From Chersky-806 sp038252255 (lineage in GTDB: Bacteria > Actinomycetota > Acidimicrobiia > IMCC26256 > JAENVU01): DNA of 64,000 nt. The translations under genes and the position numbers were made by a program. Below are positions 8,437 through 15,878 of the stretch, piece after piece. The first letter of the stretch is position 1, and every line of letters begins with the position of its first letter. The stretch spans positions 62,001 to 126,000 of the forward strand of contig JBBSAM010000010.1 in the NCBI GenBank assembly GCA_038252255.1. Direction: 5' to 3'. The notes below the pieces were generated by a model. It had not been told where the DNA came from. It saw only the letters and a program-made list of their open reading frames with translations, and did not search any database.

Positions 8437-8666
8437 GGACTGCCCTTCACCGGGTTCGTATCCGAACCCGGCTCGTCGGGGATGTGCACGATGCGCGCGT
8501 CGAGGAACTCGGCCACGTCATGACCGCGAATACGAAGGTGCTTCCCCACCCGCATTGCCGGAAGCTCTCCCGATTTGATGAGGCGGTACACCGTCATCGT
8601 GGAGACTCGCATGACCTCTGCGACCTCACGGGGAGTCAGAAGGTCATGGGGGACTGCCGACACCAC
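8421..8666 (-). CDS. BldC-like helix-turn-helix DNA-binding protein
   Basis: A protein of about 81 residues dominated by one MerR-type winged helix-turn-helix: LLTPREVAEVMRVSTMTVYR, then LIKSGELPAMRVGKHLRIR and a closing DVAEFLDA helix. This is the excisionase/BldC-type fold; BldC proteins bind direct repeats cooperatively and control development in actinomycetes. The reading frame is open further upstream, but GTG 8666 has GGAG six bases before it; GTG 8663 is an alternative. It is the first gene of the PilMN-PilO-PilP operon and overlaps pilMN by 16 nt, so it is probably a dedicated regulator of pilus genes, perhaps of its own promoter. An excisionase role is unlikely, since no integrase is nearby. 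Confidence 0.75.
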   Translation of the reverse strand: MVSAVPHDLLTPREVAEVMRVSTMTVYRLIKSGELPAMRVGKHLRIRGHDVAEFLDARIVHIPDEPGSDTNPVKGSPWPAA

Positions 8667-8694
8667 ACCTAGCTCCGCTCGACTGAATCGGCCA

Positions 8695-8742
8695 CAGTAA
8701 GTCTCAGTCTCAACAATCGTCAACACGAGCAACAATGTTGAG
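8695..8742 (-). promoter_or_regulatory. Promoter and overlapping dyad upstream of the BldC-like/pil operon
   Basis: On the minus strand TTGACG (8723-8718) and TTACTG (8700-8695) are 17 bp apart, a good -35/-10 pair ending about 29 bases before the GTG start at 8666. A dyad CTCAACA (8709-8715) and TGTTGAG (8736-8742), with an 11-bp inner palindrome CAACAATGTTG at 8730-8740, brackets the -35 element. This is where a repressor or a BldC-like oligomer would act. Three CAACA/CAACAA repeats occur in this stretch. Confidence 0.5.
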
Positions 8743-8786
8743 CGCGGCGGAAAGATCGTGACCGCGAGGCGCGCCGAGGCCGCGGG

Positions 8787-9581
8787 CTACTTCCCCAGGT
8801 AGAGGTCGAGCAGGGGCGCGCCGAACAGGATCGCCAGCACGGTGCCGGCCGCGAGGAAGGGTCCGAAGGGCACGTGGTCGCGCCGGCTGCGCACCTTGGT
8901 CGCGATGAGGATCACGCCGATCACCGCACCGAGGAGGAACCCGAGGAAGAGACCGAGGAACACCGAGCCCCAGGAGATCCAGCCGAGCGCGACGCCCAGG
9001 GAGAAGCTCAGCTTCACGTCGCCGAAGCCCATGCCCCGGGGCGCGATGAGGTGAACGGTCAAGAAGAAGGCATACGCGGCAAGGCCGCCGAGCAGGGCCC
9101 GCACGTAGTCCCCGCCGGCGTCGTCGAGCAGTGCGGCCAAGCCGAACAGGACGACGAGGGAGCCGCCGAGCGGGTAGACGATCTTGTTCGGGAGCAGGAA
9201 CGTGTCGAAGTCGATGAGGGACAGCGCCAGCAGCGCCGACACGAGCACGAGATAGGCCGGAAGCGCCCAGGTCGCGCCGAACCGGAGTGCCATCGCGACC
9301 CAAAGGAGCCCGCAGGCCAGCTCGACGAGCGGGTACCGGACCGAGATCCCGGCACGGCACGCGCGGCAACGACCCCTCAGCAGGACCCAGGAGATCACCG
9401 GGATGTTGTCGTAGGGCCTGATCTCCGTGTCGCAATGCGGGCAGTGCGACGGCGGCCGCACGATCGACTCGTCGCGCGGCACCCGCCAGATCACGACATT
9501 GAGGAACGAGCCGATGATCAGGCCGAGCGCGCCGCAGCCGACGACGAGCAGCCCGGTCATGTCGAGTGAGGCTACGGCCAC
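8787..9581 (-). CDS. pilD: Prepilin peptidase / N-methyltransferase
   Basis: A polytopic membrane protein of about 264 residues that cleaves prepilins after the conserved Gly and, in bifunctional members, methylates the new N terminus. The cytoplasmic N-terminal domain has the two CxxC pairs CPHC and CRAC that bind zinc in the methyltransferase domain. Both catalytic aspartates are present, in SLIDFDTFLLPN and in GFGDVKLS (GxGD motif). About eight hydrophobic segments follow. The start is GTG 9581 or ATG 9560, neither with a strong ribosome site. It would process the two pilins directly upstream and the large pseudopilins at 35-39 kb. It ends 64 bases before the -35 of the next operon. Confidence 0.95.
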   Translation of the reverse strand: MAVASLDMTGLLVVGCGALGLIIGSFLNVVIWRVPRDESIVRPPSHCPHCDTEIRPYDNIPVISWVLLRGRCRACRAGISVRYPLVELACGLLWVAMALRFGATWALPAYLVLVSALLALSLIDFDTFLLPNKIVYPLGGSLVVLFGLAALLDDAGGDYVRALLGGLAAYAFFLTVHLIAPRGMGFGDVKLSFSLGVALGWISWGSVFLGLFLGFLLGAVIGVILIATKVRSRRDHVPFGPFLAAGTVLAILFGAPLLDLYLGK

Positions 9582-9608
9582 CGGTCCGTGATCCTGTGGA
9601 CCCCGGGG

Positions 9609-10088
9609 CTAGGGCCATTGGTCGGACCAGCCCGGCCCGGGGTCGAAGGAATCGGCCGTGCAATCGCCCGCGTCGAGCCGTTGGTAGCGCGTGGCCCCGT
9701 CTTCGGGCTCGAGCACCGCGAAGCACGCCCCCGAGCTCGAACGCGAGGCGAGGATCACGAACGACTGCCCGGCGACCTGGTCGACCCGAACCGAGACCTC
9801 ATTGCTGGTCGCACTCCCTTCGACGTTGCCGGGCTCGACGTGCAACGTCGGCTCGTCGGCCTGGATCTTCGCCGGATCTGACCCGCCGTTTCCGATGGCG
9901 GCCGAGCGCGCACTGACGAGCAGGTTGCGGACCAGCGTCTGCGCAGCCCGGTCGTTCGCGCTCTTGCGGGTCCCGAGAAAGGTCGGGATCGCGATTGCGA
10001 GCAGGATGCCGATGATCGCCACCACCATGAGCAGCTCGATCAGGGTGAAGCCCTCGTCATCGCGTGATTCGTTCGTCGGTGAGCCCAT
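9609..10088 (-). CDS. Type IV pilin (second pilin gene)
   Basis: A 159-residue class III-signal pilin. A charged leader of 13 residues ends in Gly before FTLIELLMVVAIIGILLAIA, with Glu at mature position +5. The hydrophobic helix leads into IPTFLGTRKSANDRAAQ, a stretch shared with the pilin upstream. The C-terminal domain has two cysteines (SGACFAV and AGDCTAD) spaced like a pilin D-region disulfide. It follows the other pilin gene after a strong hairpin and may be a minor or alternative subunit. PilD at 8787-9581 lies immediately downstream. Confidence 0.92.
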   Translation of the reverse strand: MGSPTNESRDDEGFTLIELLMVVAIIGILLAIAIPTFLGTRKSANDRAAQTLVRNLLVSARSAAIGNGGSDPAKIQADEPTLHVEPGNVEGSATSNEVSVRVDQVAGQSFVILASRSSSGACFAVLEPEDGATRYQRLDAGDCTADSFDPGPGWSDQWP

Positions 10089-10107
10089 GGGCAGGACCTC
10101 TGAGACG

Positions 10108-10138
10108 GGTCCGGGGCGGGGAAACCCCGCCCCGGACC
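10108..10138 (-). terminator. Perfect 14-bp hairpin between the two pilin genes
   Basis: Arms GGTCCGGGGCGGGG (10108-10121) and its exact complement (10125-10138) are separated by an AAA loop. On the minus strand it starts 25 bases after the stop of the upstream pilin and ends 20 bases before the start of the downstream pilin. There is no U-run after it, so it may act as an attenuator or as an mRNA-stabilising 3' structure that lets the first pilin be made in excess. Confidence 0.7.
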
Positions 10139-10163
10139 ATCGTCTCTGAGAGCGAGTGACGGC

Positions 10164-10664
10164 CTACCAGCCGTCGCCGCTCCAGCCGTTACCCGGCGTA
10201 ACAACCGTTCCGTCGCAAGCATCCGTCTTGGAGCTTGCGAACTCGGTACCGGGGCCTTGGGTGTTGTCCCGGATGTAGAAGCACGTCCCGGACTTGGACA
10301 GCGACGCCATCTCCACCAGGTTTGCCGCCGTGCTGTCCACGGCAACCACCTTCGGGCCGTCCGACGCCGCAGTCTGGAACGTGAGGCTCGGCTCGGTGTC
10401 CTGGAGCGCGGTGTTCCCCACTCCCGGCACCACGTCGCCGTAGTTCTCACCGTCGGTGTAGATGGTCTTCGCCGCGGTGAGGCCGTTGCGGAGGCTCGAC
10501 TCAGCCGCCTTGTCGTTGGCCCGGTCGCGGGCGCCCAGGAAGGTCGGGATGGCGATGGCAATCAAGATCGCAATGATGAGCACGACCACCATCAGCTCGA
10601 TGAGGGTGAATCCACTCTCATCCCCGTCCCGCCGGGTGCGCAGCTTGGCAATGATGTTGAGCAC
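10164..10664 (-). CDS. Type IV pilin, probable major subunit
   Basis: A 166-residue prepilin with the leader MLNIIAKLRTRRDGDESG, cleavage after Gly, and mature FTLIELMVVVLIIAILIAIA with Glu at +5. IPTFLGARDRANDKAAESSL matches the helix of the neighbouring pilin. The globular part contains SKSGTCFYIRD and KTDACDGT, two cysteines near the C terminus that would close a disulfide loop. The start is GTG 10664, preceded by AAGGGG at good spacing; the frame is open further upstream but lacks a pilin leader there. Being first in its transcript, with a strong hairpin directly behind, it is the likelier major pilin. Confidence 0.92.
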   Translation of the reverse strand: MLNIIAKLRTRRDGDESGFTLIELMVVVLIIAILIAIAIPTFLGARDRANDKAAESSLRNGLTAAKTIYTDGENYGDVVPGVGNTALQDTEPSLTFQTAASDGPKVVAVDSTAANLVEMASLSKSGTCFYIRDNTQGPGTEFASSKTDACDGTVVTPGNGWSGDGW

Positions 10665-10800
10665 TGCATTCCCCTTTGGTTCGTTGGCTGTCAATATCGC
10701 CGGTCCCTTTTGAGAAGAACCGACTGCTGCCCATATCGACCACGCTCCGTGGCAACTTGAGCAGGAACGCGGCACAGAATCCGGACTGTGCTCACGGCTC

Positions 10801-11559
10801 GTGGCGGGCAAGACTGGGGCCGTGCGCCAGCGCATCGTCGACCTCACCATCGTCATCGGGGAGTGGCTCCTGGACCGGCTCGACCGGCTGGTCGCGCGGG
10901 GCTCCAAGATCGGCACCGGCGCGTTCTTCTCCCCCGACGACTTCCTCTGGAGCTACGGGCTCGAGGCCAACTGGGGCGCGATCCGCAAGGAGCTCGACGA
11001 GGTGCTGTTGCACCGCGACGCGCTCCCGAACTTCCAGGACATCTCCACCGACCAGGCGACGATCACCGACGACGACCGGTGGAAGACCTTCTTCCTCTAC
11101 GGCTTCGGCTTCCGCTCCGAGACGAACTGCAACCTCTGCCCGAACACCGCGCGCCTCGTCGAGTCAGTGCCCGGCATGAAGACGGCGATGTTCTCGATCC
11201 TCGCGCCGCACAAGCACATCCCCGACCACTGCGGTCCGTACAAAGGCGTCGTTCGGTACCACCTCGGGTTGAAGGTCCCGGAGCCGCGGGAACGGTGCCG
11301 CATCCGGGTCGGCGACGAGATCGCGACGTGGGAAGAAGGCCGGAGCCTGATCTTCGACGACACCTACGAGCACGAGGTGTGGAACGACACCGACGACGAG
11401 CGAGTCGTCCTCTTCCTCGACGTGGTGCGGCCGCTCCGGTTCCCCATGAGCTTCGTGAACTGGCTCGTGATCAGCGCGATCGCGTGGTCACCGTTCATCC
11501 ACGACGCCAAGCGCCGGCACCTCGCGTGGGAGGAGCGCTTCGCCGCGATCCACGGCTGA
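10801..11559 (+). CDS. Aspartyl/asparaginyl beta-hydroxylase-family dioxygenase
   Basis: A protein of about 252 residues with a membrane-associating amphipathic N terminus and a cupin-type Fe(II)/2-oxoglutarate oxygenase domain. The segment from about residue 130 reads APHKHIPDHCGPYKGVVRYHLGL, with the first His of the iron site and the conserved HxGxxxxxxRYHL pattern, followed by SLIFDDTYEHEVWN with the second His. This is the AspH/LpxO family, which hydroxylates peptide residues or fatty acyl chains of lipids. It is divergent from the pilin gene and converges on the acyl-AMP ligase, overlapping its 3' end by 72 nt. Because the neighbours make or carry acyl groups, a lipid substrate is my inference. 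The start could also be GTG 10822; no strong ribosome site marks either. Confidence 0.8.
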   Translation: MAGKTGAVRQRIVDLTIVIGEWLLDRLDRLVARGSKIGTGAFFSPDDFLWSYGLEANWGAIRKELDEVLLHRDALPNFQDISTDQATITDDDRWKTFFLYGFGFRSETNCNLCPNTARLVESVPGMKTAMFSILAPHKHIPDHCGPYKGVVRYHLGLKVPEPRERCRIRVGDEIATWEEGRSLIFDDTYEHEVWNDTDDERVVLFLDVVRPLRFPMSFVNWLVISAIAWSPFIHDAKRRHLAWEERFAAIHG

Positions 11560-13086
11560 GGCCTTCCAGGCCTCGCGGGCGGCACCGCGCCGCAGCTTGC
11601 CGCTCGTGGTCCGCGGGATGAATCCCGCCGGGACCAGCTGCACCACGTCGGCGGGCAACCCCGCGTCCGCGAGCCGGGCCCGGAGCGCGAGCACGACCTG
11701 GCCGGCCCGGGCGCTGCGGTAGCGCGATTCGGCCAGCAGCACGACGCGTTCACCGTCGGGACCGACATCGCCGAACGCCACGACCCGGTCGGGCAGCACG
11801 CCCTCGGTCCCCTGGACCGCGAGCTCGAAGTCCGACGCGGCGTTGCGTTGCCCGTTGCGGTTGATGATCTCCTTGAGCCGGCCGACGATCACGACCTCGT
11901 CACCCGCGAGCTGCGCCACGTCGCCGGTGCGCAACCAGTCGCCGTCGAACGCGGCTGCCGTCGCCACCGGGTCGTCGAGGTAGCCGTCCATCACACCCGG
12001 TGAGCGCACGAGCAGCTCACCGGTGCCGGGGTCCAGCCGTACGCTGACACCCGGGATCGGCGGGCCGCACGAGACCCAGCGGTGCCGGCCGTCGTCGACC
12101 GTCCGCAGCTTCGTGTCGAGCGGCTTGGCGCTCACCGCCAGCGTGCACTCGGCGAGCCCGTACGTGGGGCACAGCGCGTCGGGCCGCAATCCGAACGGCT
12201 CGAACACCTCACCGAAGCCCTCGATCACCTCGGGGCGGATCTGCTCCGCGCCGACGAGGAGATGCCGCAGCCGCGACAGGTCGGCCTCGCCGCCGCGCCG
12301 CCGCCACCGGCGGGTGACGAGCTCGAGCGCGAACGGCGGTGCGATCGCCACGGTCGCCCCCAGCTCGCCCACGAGCGTGACCCAGCGGCCCGGGCTGCGC
12401 AGGAAGCTCTCGGTCGGCCATTGGAACAGCGTCCCGCCGGTGTGCAGCGCGTTGATGACGGTCCCGATGAGGCCCATGTCGTGGAACAGCGGCAGCCAGG
12501 AGAACCCGCTGTCACGCTCGGTGAGATCCCACTGCTCCCGGATGCCCCGCAGGTTCGCCAGGACAGCGGCCTGCGAGATGACGATCCCCTTCTGGTCCCC
12601 GGTCGTGCCCGACGACGGCTGGATCAACGCGACGCGGTTCACCGGCCCCGCCGGGACCGGGTTGCCGCGAGAGCCGTCGACCCTGACCGCGCGAAGCGCC
12701 GGCATCGCGGCCGCGAGCTCCGCGGCCGTGGCGCCGTCGGTCGCCACGGCGACGAGTCCGAACCGCTCGACCCGGTCGGAGAGCAGGGTGCACCACGCCT
12801 CGGATCCGGCCCGGCCGGCGAGACCGAGCGGCACCGGGACCGCGCCGAGATGGCTCAGGCCGTAGAACGCGTCGCAGAACGCGGCCCGGTCGTCGGTGAG
12901 GATCCCGACCCGCTCCCCCGGCGCGACGCCCGCCCCGGCCAGCTGGCCCGCGACTCTCGCGGCCCGGGCGGGAAGCTCACCGAACGTCCACCGCTCCCCC
13001 GTGGCGATGTAGTCGTACAGCACGACACCGCCGAGCCGGCCGGCCCGCTCGTCCATGAGCTCGACGATGCTCGCCGGCTCGCTCAC
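11488..13086 (-). CDS. Fatty-acyl-AMP ligase / acyl-ACP synthetase (ANL superfamily)
   Basis: A 532-residue adenylate-forming enzyme. The phosphate-binding loop is QPSSGTTGDQKGIVIS (from about residue 175), followed by WLPLFHDMGLIG, the A5-type TYGLAECTLA and the hinge GDWLRTGDVA. The C terminus holds GRLKEIINRNGQR and TTSGKLRR with the catalytic Lys. The PxFHDMGLIG and YGLAE forms are typical of fatty-acyl-AMP ligases, which load acyl groups onto an acyl carrier protein rather than CoA. The carrier gene is immediately upstream with a 4-nt GTGA overlap, which supports loading of that carrier. Its last 72 bases overlap the convergent dioxygenase gene. CoA-ligase activity cannot be excluded from sequence. 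Confidence 0.88.
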   Translation of the reverse strand: MSEPASIVELMDERAGRLGGVVLYDYIATGERWTFGELPARAARVAGQLAGAGVAPGERVGILTDDRAAFCDAFYGLSHLGAVPVPLGLAGRAGSEAWCTLLSDRVERFGLVAVATDGATAAELAAAMPALRAVRVDGSRGNPVPAGPVNRVALIQPSSGTTGDQKGIVISQAAVLANLRGIREQWDLTERDSGFSWLPLFHDMGLIGTVINALHTGGTLFQWPTESFLRSPGRWVTLVGELGATVAIAPPFALELVTRRWRRRGGEADLSRLRHLLVGAEQIRPEVIEGFGEVFEPFGLRPDALCPTYGLAECTLAVSAKPLDTKLRTVDDGRHRWVSCGPPIPGVSVRLDPGTGELLVRSPGVMDGYLDDPVATAAAFDGDWLRTGDVAQLAGDEVVIVGRLKEIINRNGQRNAASDFELAVQGTEGVLPDRVVAFGDVGPDGERVVLLAESRYRSARAGQVVLALRARLADAGLPADVVQLVPAGFIPRTTSGKLRRGAAREAWKASAVDRGEALLPREVPALGVVDER

Positions 13087-13343
13087 GATGCACCCTCGGC
13101 CGCGGCGGACTGCGCCTCCGCGTCCAGGGCCGCGATCAGCCGGCCCACGGTGGTGGCGGACTCGAGCGACTCCTCGGGGAAGACGATGCCCAGCTCGTCC
13201 TCGGCGTCGTAGACGATCTCCATGATCTCGAGCGACGAGAGACCCAGGGTCGCGAGCTCGAGATCGTCGGTCACGAGCTCGGGCGCGACACCGAGTGCCG
13301 TCGCCAACCGGGGCCGCATGAACGCGGCCACCGTCGGGCTCAA
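13083..13343 (-). CDS. Acyl carrier protein
   Basis: An 86-residue stand-alone carrier protein. The phosphopantetheine site is in TLGLSSLEIMEIVYDAEDELG, with the second Ser of LSSLE in the usual DSL position; Asp is replaced by Ser before the attachment Ser. The helix IVFPEESLESATTVGRLIAAL is typical of acyl carriers. The start is TTG 13343, supported by GGGAG eight bases before it. It overlaps the acyl-AMP ligase by 4 nt and follows the PLP synthase by 64 bases. Its pairing with both genes suggests it delivers an acyl group to the PLP enzyme rather than serving general fatty-acid synthesis. Confidence 0.9.
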   Translation of the reverse strand: MSPTVAAFMRPRLATALGVAPELVTDDLELATLGLSSLEIMEIVYDAEDELGIVFPEESLESATTVGRLIAALDAEAQSAAAEGAS

Positions 13344-13407
13344 GATCTCTGCTCCCTACGTCGAACGGCCGCGAGTCGGACGGCGCGACCGGTCACAGCG
13401 GTCTCGC

Positions 13408-14607
13408 TCACGGCACCGCCAGCGCGAACGTCTCGAGGCACCGGTCCACATCAGCCGGCTCGTGCGTGGACGTCGTGCTGAGCCGCAGGAGCGCTTCACC
13501 CCGCGGGACCGCGGGATAGACGCCGACGTTCACGTAGACGCCCGCTTCGAACAGCGCGCGCCAGGCGAGCGTCGCGTGCCACTCGTCACGCATGCGCACG
13601 GCGACGATCGCGCTCCCACCGAACGACACGTCGTGACCGAGCGCGCCGAGCCCATCCGCGAGACGCGTGGCGAGCGCGATGGTCTGCTCCCGGCGCCACG
13701 GCTCGCCGCGGCAGATCCGCACCGCTTCCCTCGCCGCACCGATCGCCGCCGGTACGGCAGACGCGGTGAACACGAACGGGCGGGCGTGGATCCGGAGGTG
13801 CTCGATCACGTCTGCGTCGCCCGCGATCACACCGCCGCACGACGCGAGCGACTTGCTGAAGGTCCCCATGACGAGGTCCGCGCCCGGGTCGAGCCCGATG
13901 CACGACCCGCCACCGTCCGGCCCGAAGAGCCCGAGCGAGTGTGCCTCGTCGACGAGCGTGCGCGCGCCGGCCGCGCGGCTGATCTCGAGCAGCCGGGGTA
14001 GGTCCACGAGGTCGCCCTCCATCGAGAACACCGAGTCCCAGACGACGAGGGTGGCGCGCCCGTCCTGCGCGATCCGGGCGAGCTTCGCCTCCAGCTGGTC
14101 CAGGTCGTTGTGACGGACGCGCACCACCTTCGCGCCGGAGAGCTGGGCACCGTCCTCGATCGACGCGTGGTTCTTGGCATCGGTGACGATCACGTCGTCC
14201 GGGCCGCACAGCGTCGCGATCGTCGCCAGGTTGGCGAGGTATCCCGCGGTGAAGACGAGCGCGGCTTCGCGCTGCATCCAGTCCGCGAGATCGGCCTCGA
14301 GCTCGAGGTGCAGGTCGAGCGTGCCGTTCATCAGCCGGGACCCGGTGCAGCCGGTCCCGTACCGATCGACGGCGAGCTTGGCCGCCTCGGCCACCCGCGG
14401 GTCGTCGGCCAGGCCGAGGTAGTTGTTGGAGCCGAACATGAGCTTGCGCTCGCCGCCGACCATCACCTCGCGGCCGAGCGCTGACCCGATGGGCACGAAG
14501 TACGGGAACGCATGAGCCCGGGTGGAGAGCGCGACGTCGGCGAGGCGCGGATCCGCCCGCACCTTCCAGAAGAGGTCGCGCTGGAGCTGTTCGATCATCG
14601 TCGTCAT
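13408..14607 (-). CDS. Alpha-oxoamine synthase, serine palmitoyltransferase-like
   Basis: A 399-residue PLP enzyme that condenses an amino acid with an acyl thioester and releases CO2. Landmarks are SNNYLGLADDPRV, YGTGCTGSRLMNGTLDLHLE, DAKNHASIEDG with the PLP-stacking His, VDEAHSLGLFG, and MGTFSKSLASCGG with the PLP Lys. The GSRLMNGTLDLH, VWDSVFSMEGD, TFSKSLAS and FTASAVPAA stretches look, from memory, closer to bacterial serine palmitoyltransferases than to 8-amino-7-oxononanoate synthase or KBL. No biotin gene is nearby, whereas a carrier protein, an acyl-activating enzyme and a ketoreductase-like LLM protein are. Amino-acid and acyl specificity cannot be read from sequence. It overlaps the LLM gene by 4 nt (ATGA). 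Confidence 0.85.
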   Translation of the reverse strand: MTTMIEQLQRDLFWKVRADPRLADVALSTRAHAFPYFVPIGSALGREVMVGGERKLMFGSNNYLGLADDPRVAEAAKLAVDRYGTGCTGSRLMNGTLDLHLELEADLADWMQREAALVFTAGYLANLATIATLCGPDDVIVTDAKNHASIEDGAQLSGAKVVRVRHNDLDQLEAKLARIAQDGRATLVVWDSVFSMEGDLVDLPRLLEISRAAGARTLVDEAHSLGLFGPDGGGSCIGLDPGADLVMGTFSKSLASCGGVIAGDADVIEHLRIHARPFVFTASAVPAAIGAAREAVRICRGEPWRREQTIALATRLADGLGALGHDVSFGGSAIVAVRMRDEWHATLAWRALFEAGVYVNVGVYPAVPRGEALLRLSTTSTHEPADVDRCLETFALAVP

Positions 14608-15737
14608 GGCGCGCTCCGGAACGTGAGCCGCGCGGCGCGAATCGCGGCGCGCGTCGCGCGGTTGGCACCTTCGAGCTCCTCGGGGATGCCGAGTGGCAGC
14701 AAATTGTCGAGGACGACGCGGCGCACGCCGGCTTCAACGAACGGCTGGAGCTGCGCCACGATCTCGGCCGGCGTCCCGTACGTCACGAAGTTCCGCGCCG
14801 CGTCGATCGGGAGGTCGTTGGCGGCGTCGCGCAACGTCGCGGACGGAACCCACTCGGGGACGAAGTCCCGCAGGCCGGAGAATCCCGGACCCAGCGGGTG
14901 CTCCATGCCGCTGCGGGCGAAGAGCGCGGCGTTGCCGGCGAGCGCCTGCGTGCGCAGCAGCACGCCTTCGAGCGCCTTCACGGCGACCTCGTGATCTTCG
15001 TGGATCACCGCGTACAGGTAGAGCCCGGGCACGATCGCCGCGGGATCCCGCCCCGCCCGTTCCGCGGCGCTGCGCGCGACCGCGAGCTGCTCCGCGTACC
15101 GCTCCGCAGTGGTGGGCAGCACGGGCAACCAGCCGGTGCCGTACCGGCCGACGAGATCGAGCAACGCGTCCGAGTGGCCCCCGAGCACGATCTCGACCGG
15201 CGGCCCGCCGGCCCCGGAGCTCGCCATCCCGGGCAGGCGGTCGATGGTGAAGTGCTCGCCCGAGAACGAGACGGGGCCGTCCGTTACGAGCAGTCTGGTG
15301 ATGATCTCCAGCCCCTCGCCCAGCCGGCCGACCGGTCGGACCCGCTCGATGCCGAGCGGCGCGGTGTTGAGGCCCTCCCCCGATCCGAGCCCGAGGACGA
15401 AACGTCCCGGTGCGAGCTCGCCGAGCGTGGCCGCGGCCTGAGCAATCGTGGCCGGATGGCGGCGGTAGGTGTCGGTGACGGCGATCCCGACCCGGGGCCG
15501 CCGGGTGGCCATCAGCGTGGCCGTCGCCGCGACGAACGGGTCGGCGTAGGCGTGAGGGTCGTCCACGACCTCGGCCAGGACACCTCCGGCCTCGCGCCAG
15601 AGCTCCCGCGGGTGCCACCCCATCAGGTGATCCGGGTACCAGAGCGCGTCGACACCCTCGGCCTCGGCCAGCATCGCGGCCCCCGTGGCGATGGCCGCGA
15701 CGCGGTAGGGAAATCCCATCGTGCCGATCTCGATCAT
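14604..15737 (-). CDS. LLM-class F420-dependent oxidoreductase, ketoreductase-like
   Basis: A 377-residue TIM-barrel protein of the luciferase-like/F420 family. Visible segments are GVDALWYPDHLMGWHP, VGIAVTDTYRRHPATIAQAA, LGELAPGRFVLGLGSGE and HPLGPGFSGLRDFVPEW. These blocks and the length resemble, from memory, mycobacterial phthiodiolone ketoreductase, an F420-dependent enzyme that reduces a lipid ketone. It is the first gene of the operon and overlaps the oxoamine synthase by 4 nt, so it may reduce that enzyme's keto product; this is inference. Cofactor (F420 versus FMN) and substrate are not decided by the sequence. The start ATG 15737 is well placed, with MIEIGTMGFPYR as a normal barrel strand 1. 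Confidence 0.85.
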   Translation of the reverse strand: MIEIGTMGFPYRVAAIATGAAMLAEAEGVDALWYPDHLMGWHPRELWREAGGVLAEVVDDPHAYADPFVAATATLMATRRPRVGIAVTDTYRRHPATIAQAAATLGELAPGRFVLGLGSGEGLNTAPLGIERVRPVGRLGEGLEIITRLLVTDGPVSFSGEHFTIDRLPGMASSGAGGPPVEIVLGGHSDALLDLVGRYGTGWLPVLPTTAERYAEQLAVARSAAERAGRDPAAIVPGLYLYAVIHEDHEVAVKALEGVLLRTQALAGNAALFARSGMEHPLGPGFSGLRDFVPEWVPSATLRDAANDLPIDAARNFVTYGTPAEIVAQLQPFVEAGVRRVVLDNLLPLGIPEELEGANRATRAAIRAARLTFRSAP

Positions 15738-15798
15738 GGTGTGCGTTCAGGCTAACCGTGCCTCGAAGGGATCTTCGGGACTTGCTTTGCGAGGATCT

Positions 15799-15841
15799 CC
15801 GGAGGGCGACCGCTGGACCGCGGTCGCCGGACGCCCTCCGG
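15799..15841. repeat. Palindromic repeat related to the 52.4 kb array
   Basis: Outer arms CCGGAGGGCG (15799-15808) and CGCCCTCCGG (15832-15841) enclose a second stem GCGACCG/CGGTCGC (15806-15812, 15821-15827). Flanking ATCTTCGG and CCGAAGAT extend the symmetry. The same outer arms and the core GGACCGCG(G/A)TCGC recur in the three-unit array at 52431-52610, so this is a dispersed palindromic element. It lies between the two divergent LLM genes. Confidence 0.7.
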
Positions 15842-15878
15842 CGGCTTTCCGAAGATCTGGACAGATCGGGGTGACCGT

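Noticed and set aside
8421..8666. Phage or plasmid excisionase
   Set aside because: The fold fits, but no integrase, attachment site or phage gene is present and the gene is coupled to pilus genes.
10801..11559. LpxO-type lipid A hydroxylase
   Set aside because: The family match is right, but no lipid A genes exist in the window and the organism appears monoderm, so a lipid A substrate is not supported.
13408..14607. BioF (8-amino-7-oxononanoate synthase)
   Set aside because: Same enzyme family, but no biotin genes nearby and a paired carrier protein and acyl ligase; kept only as an alternative.
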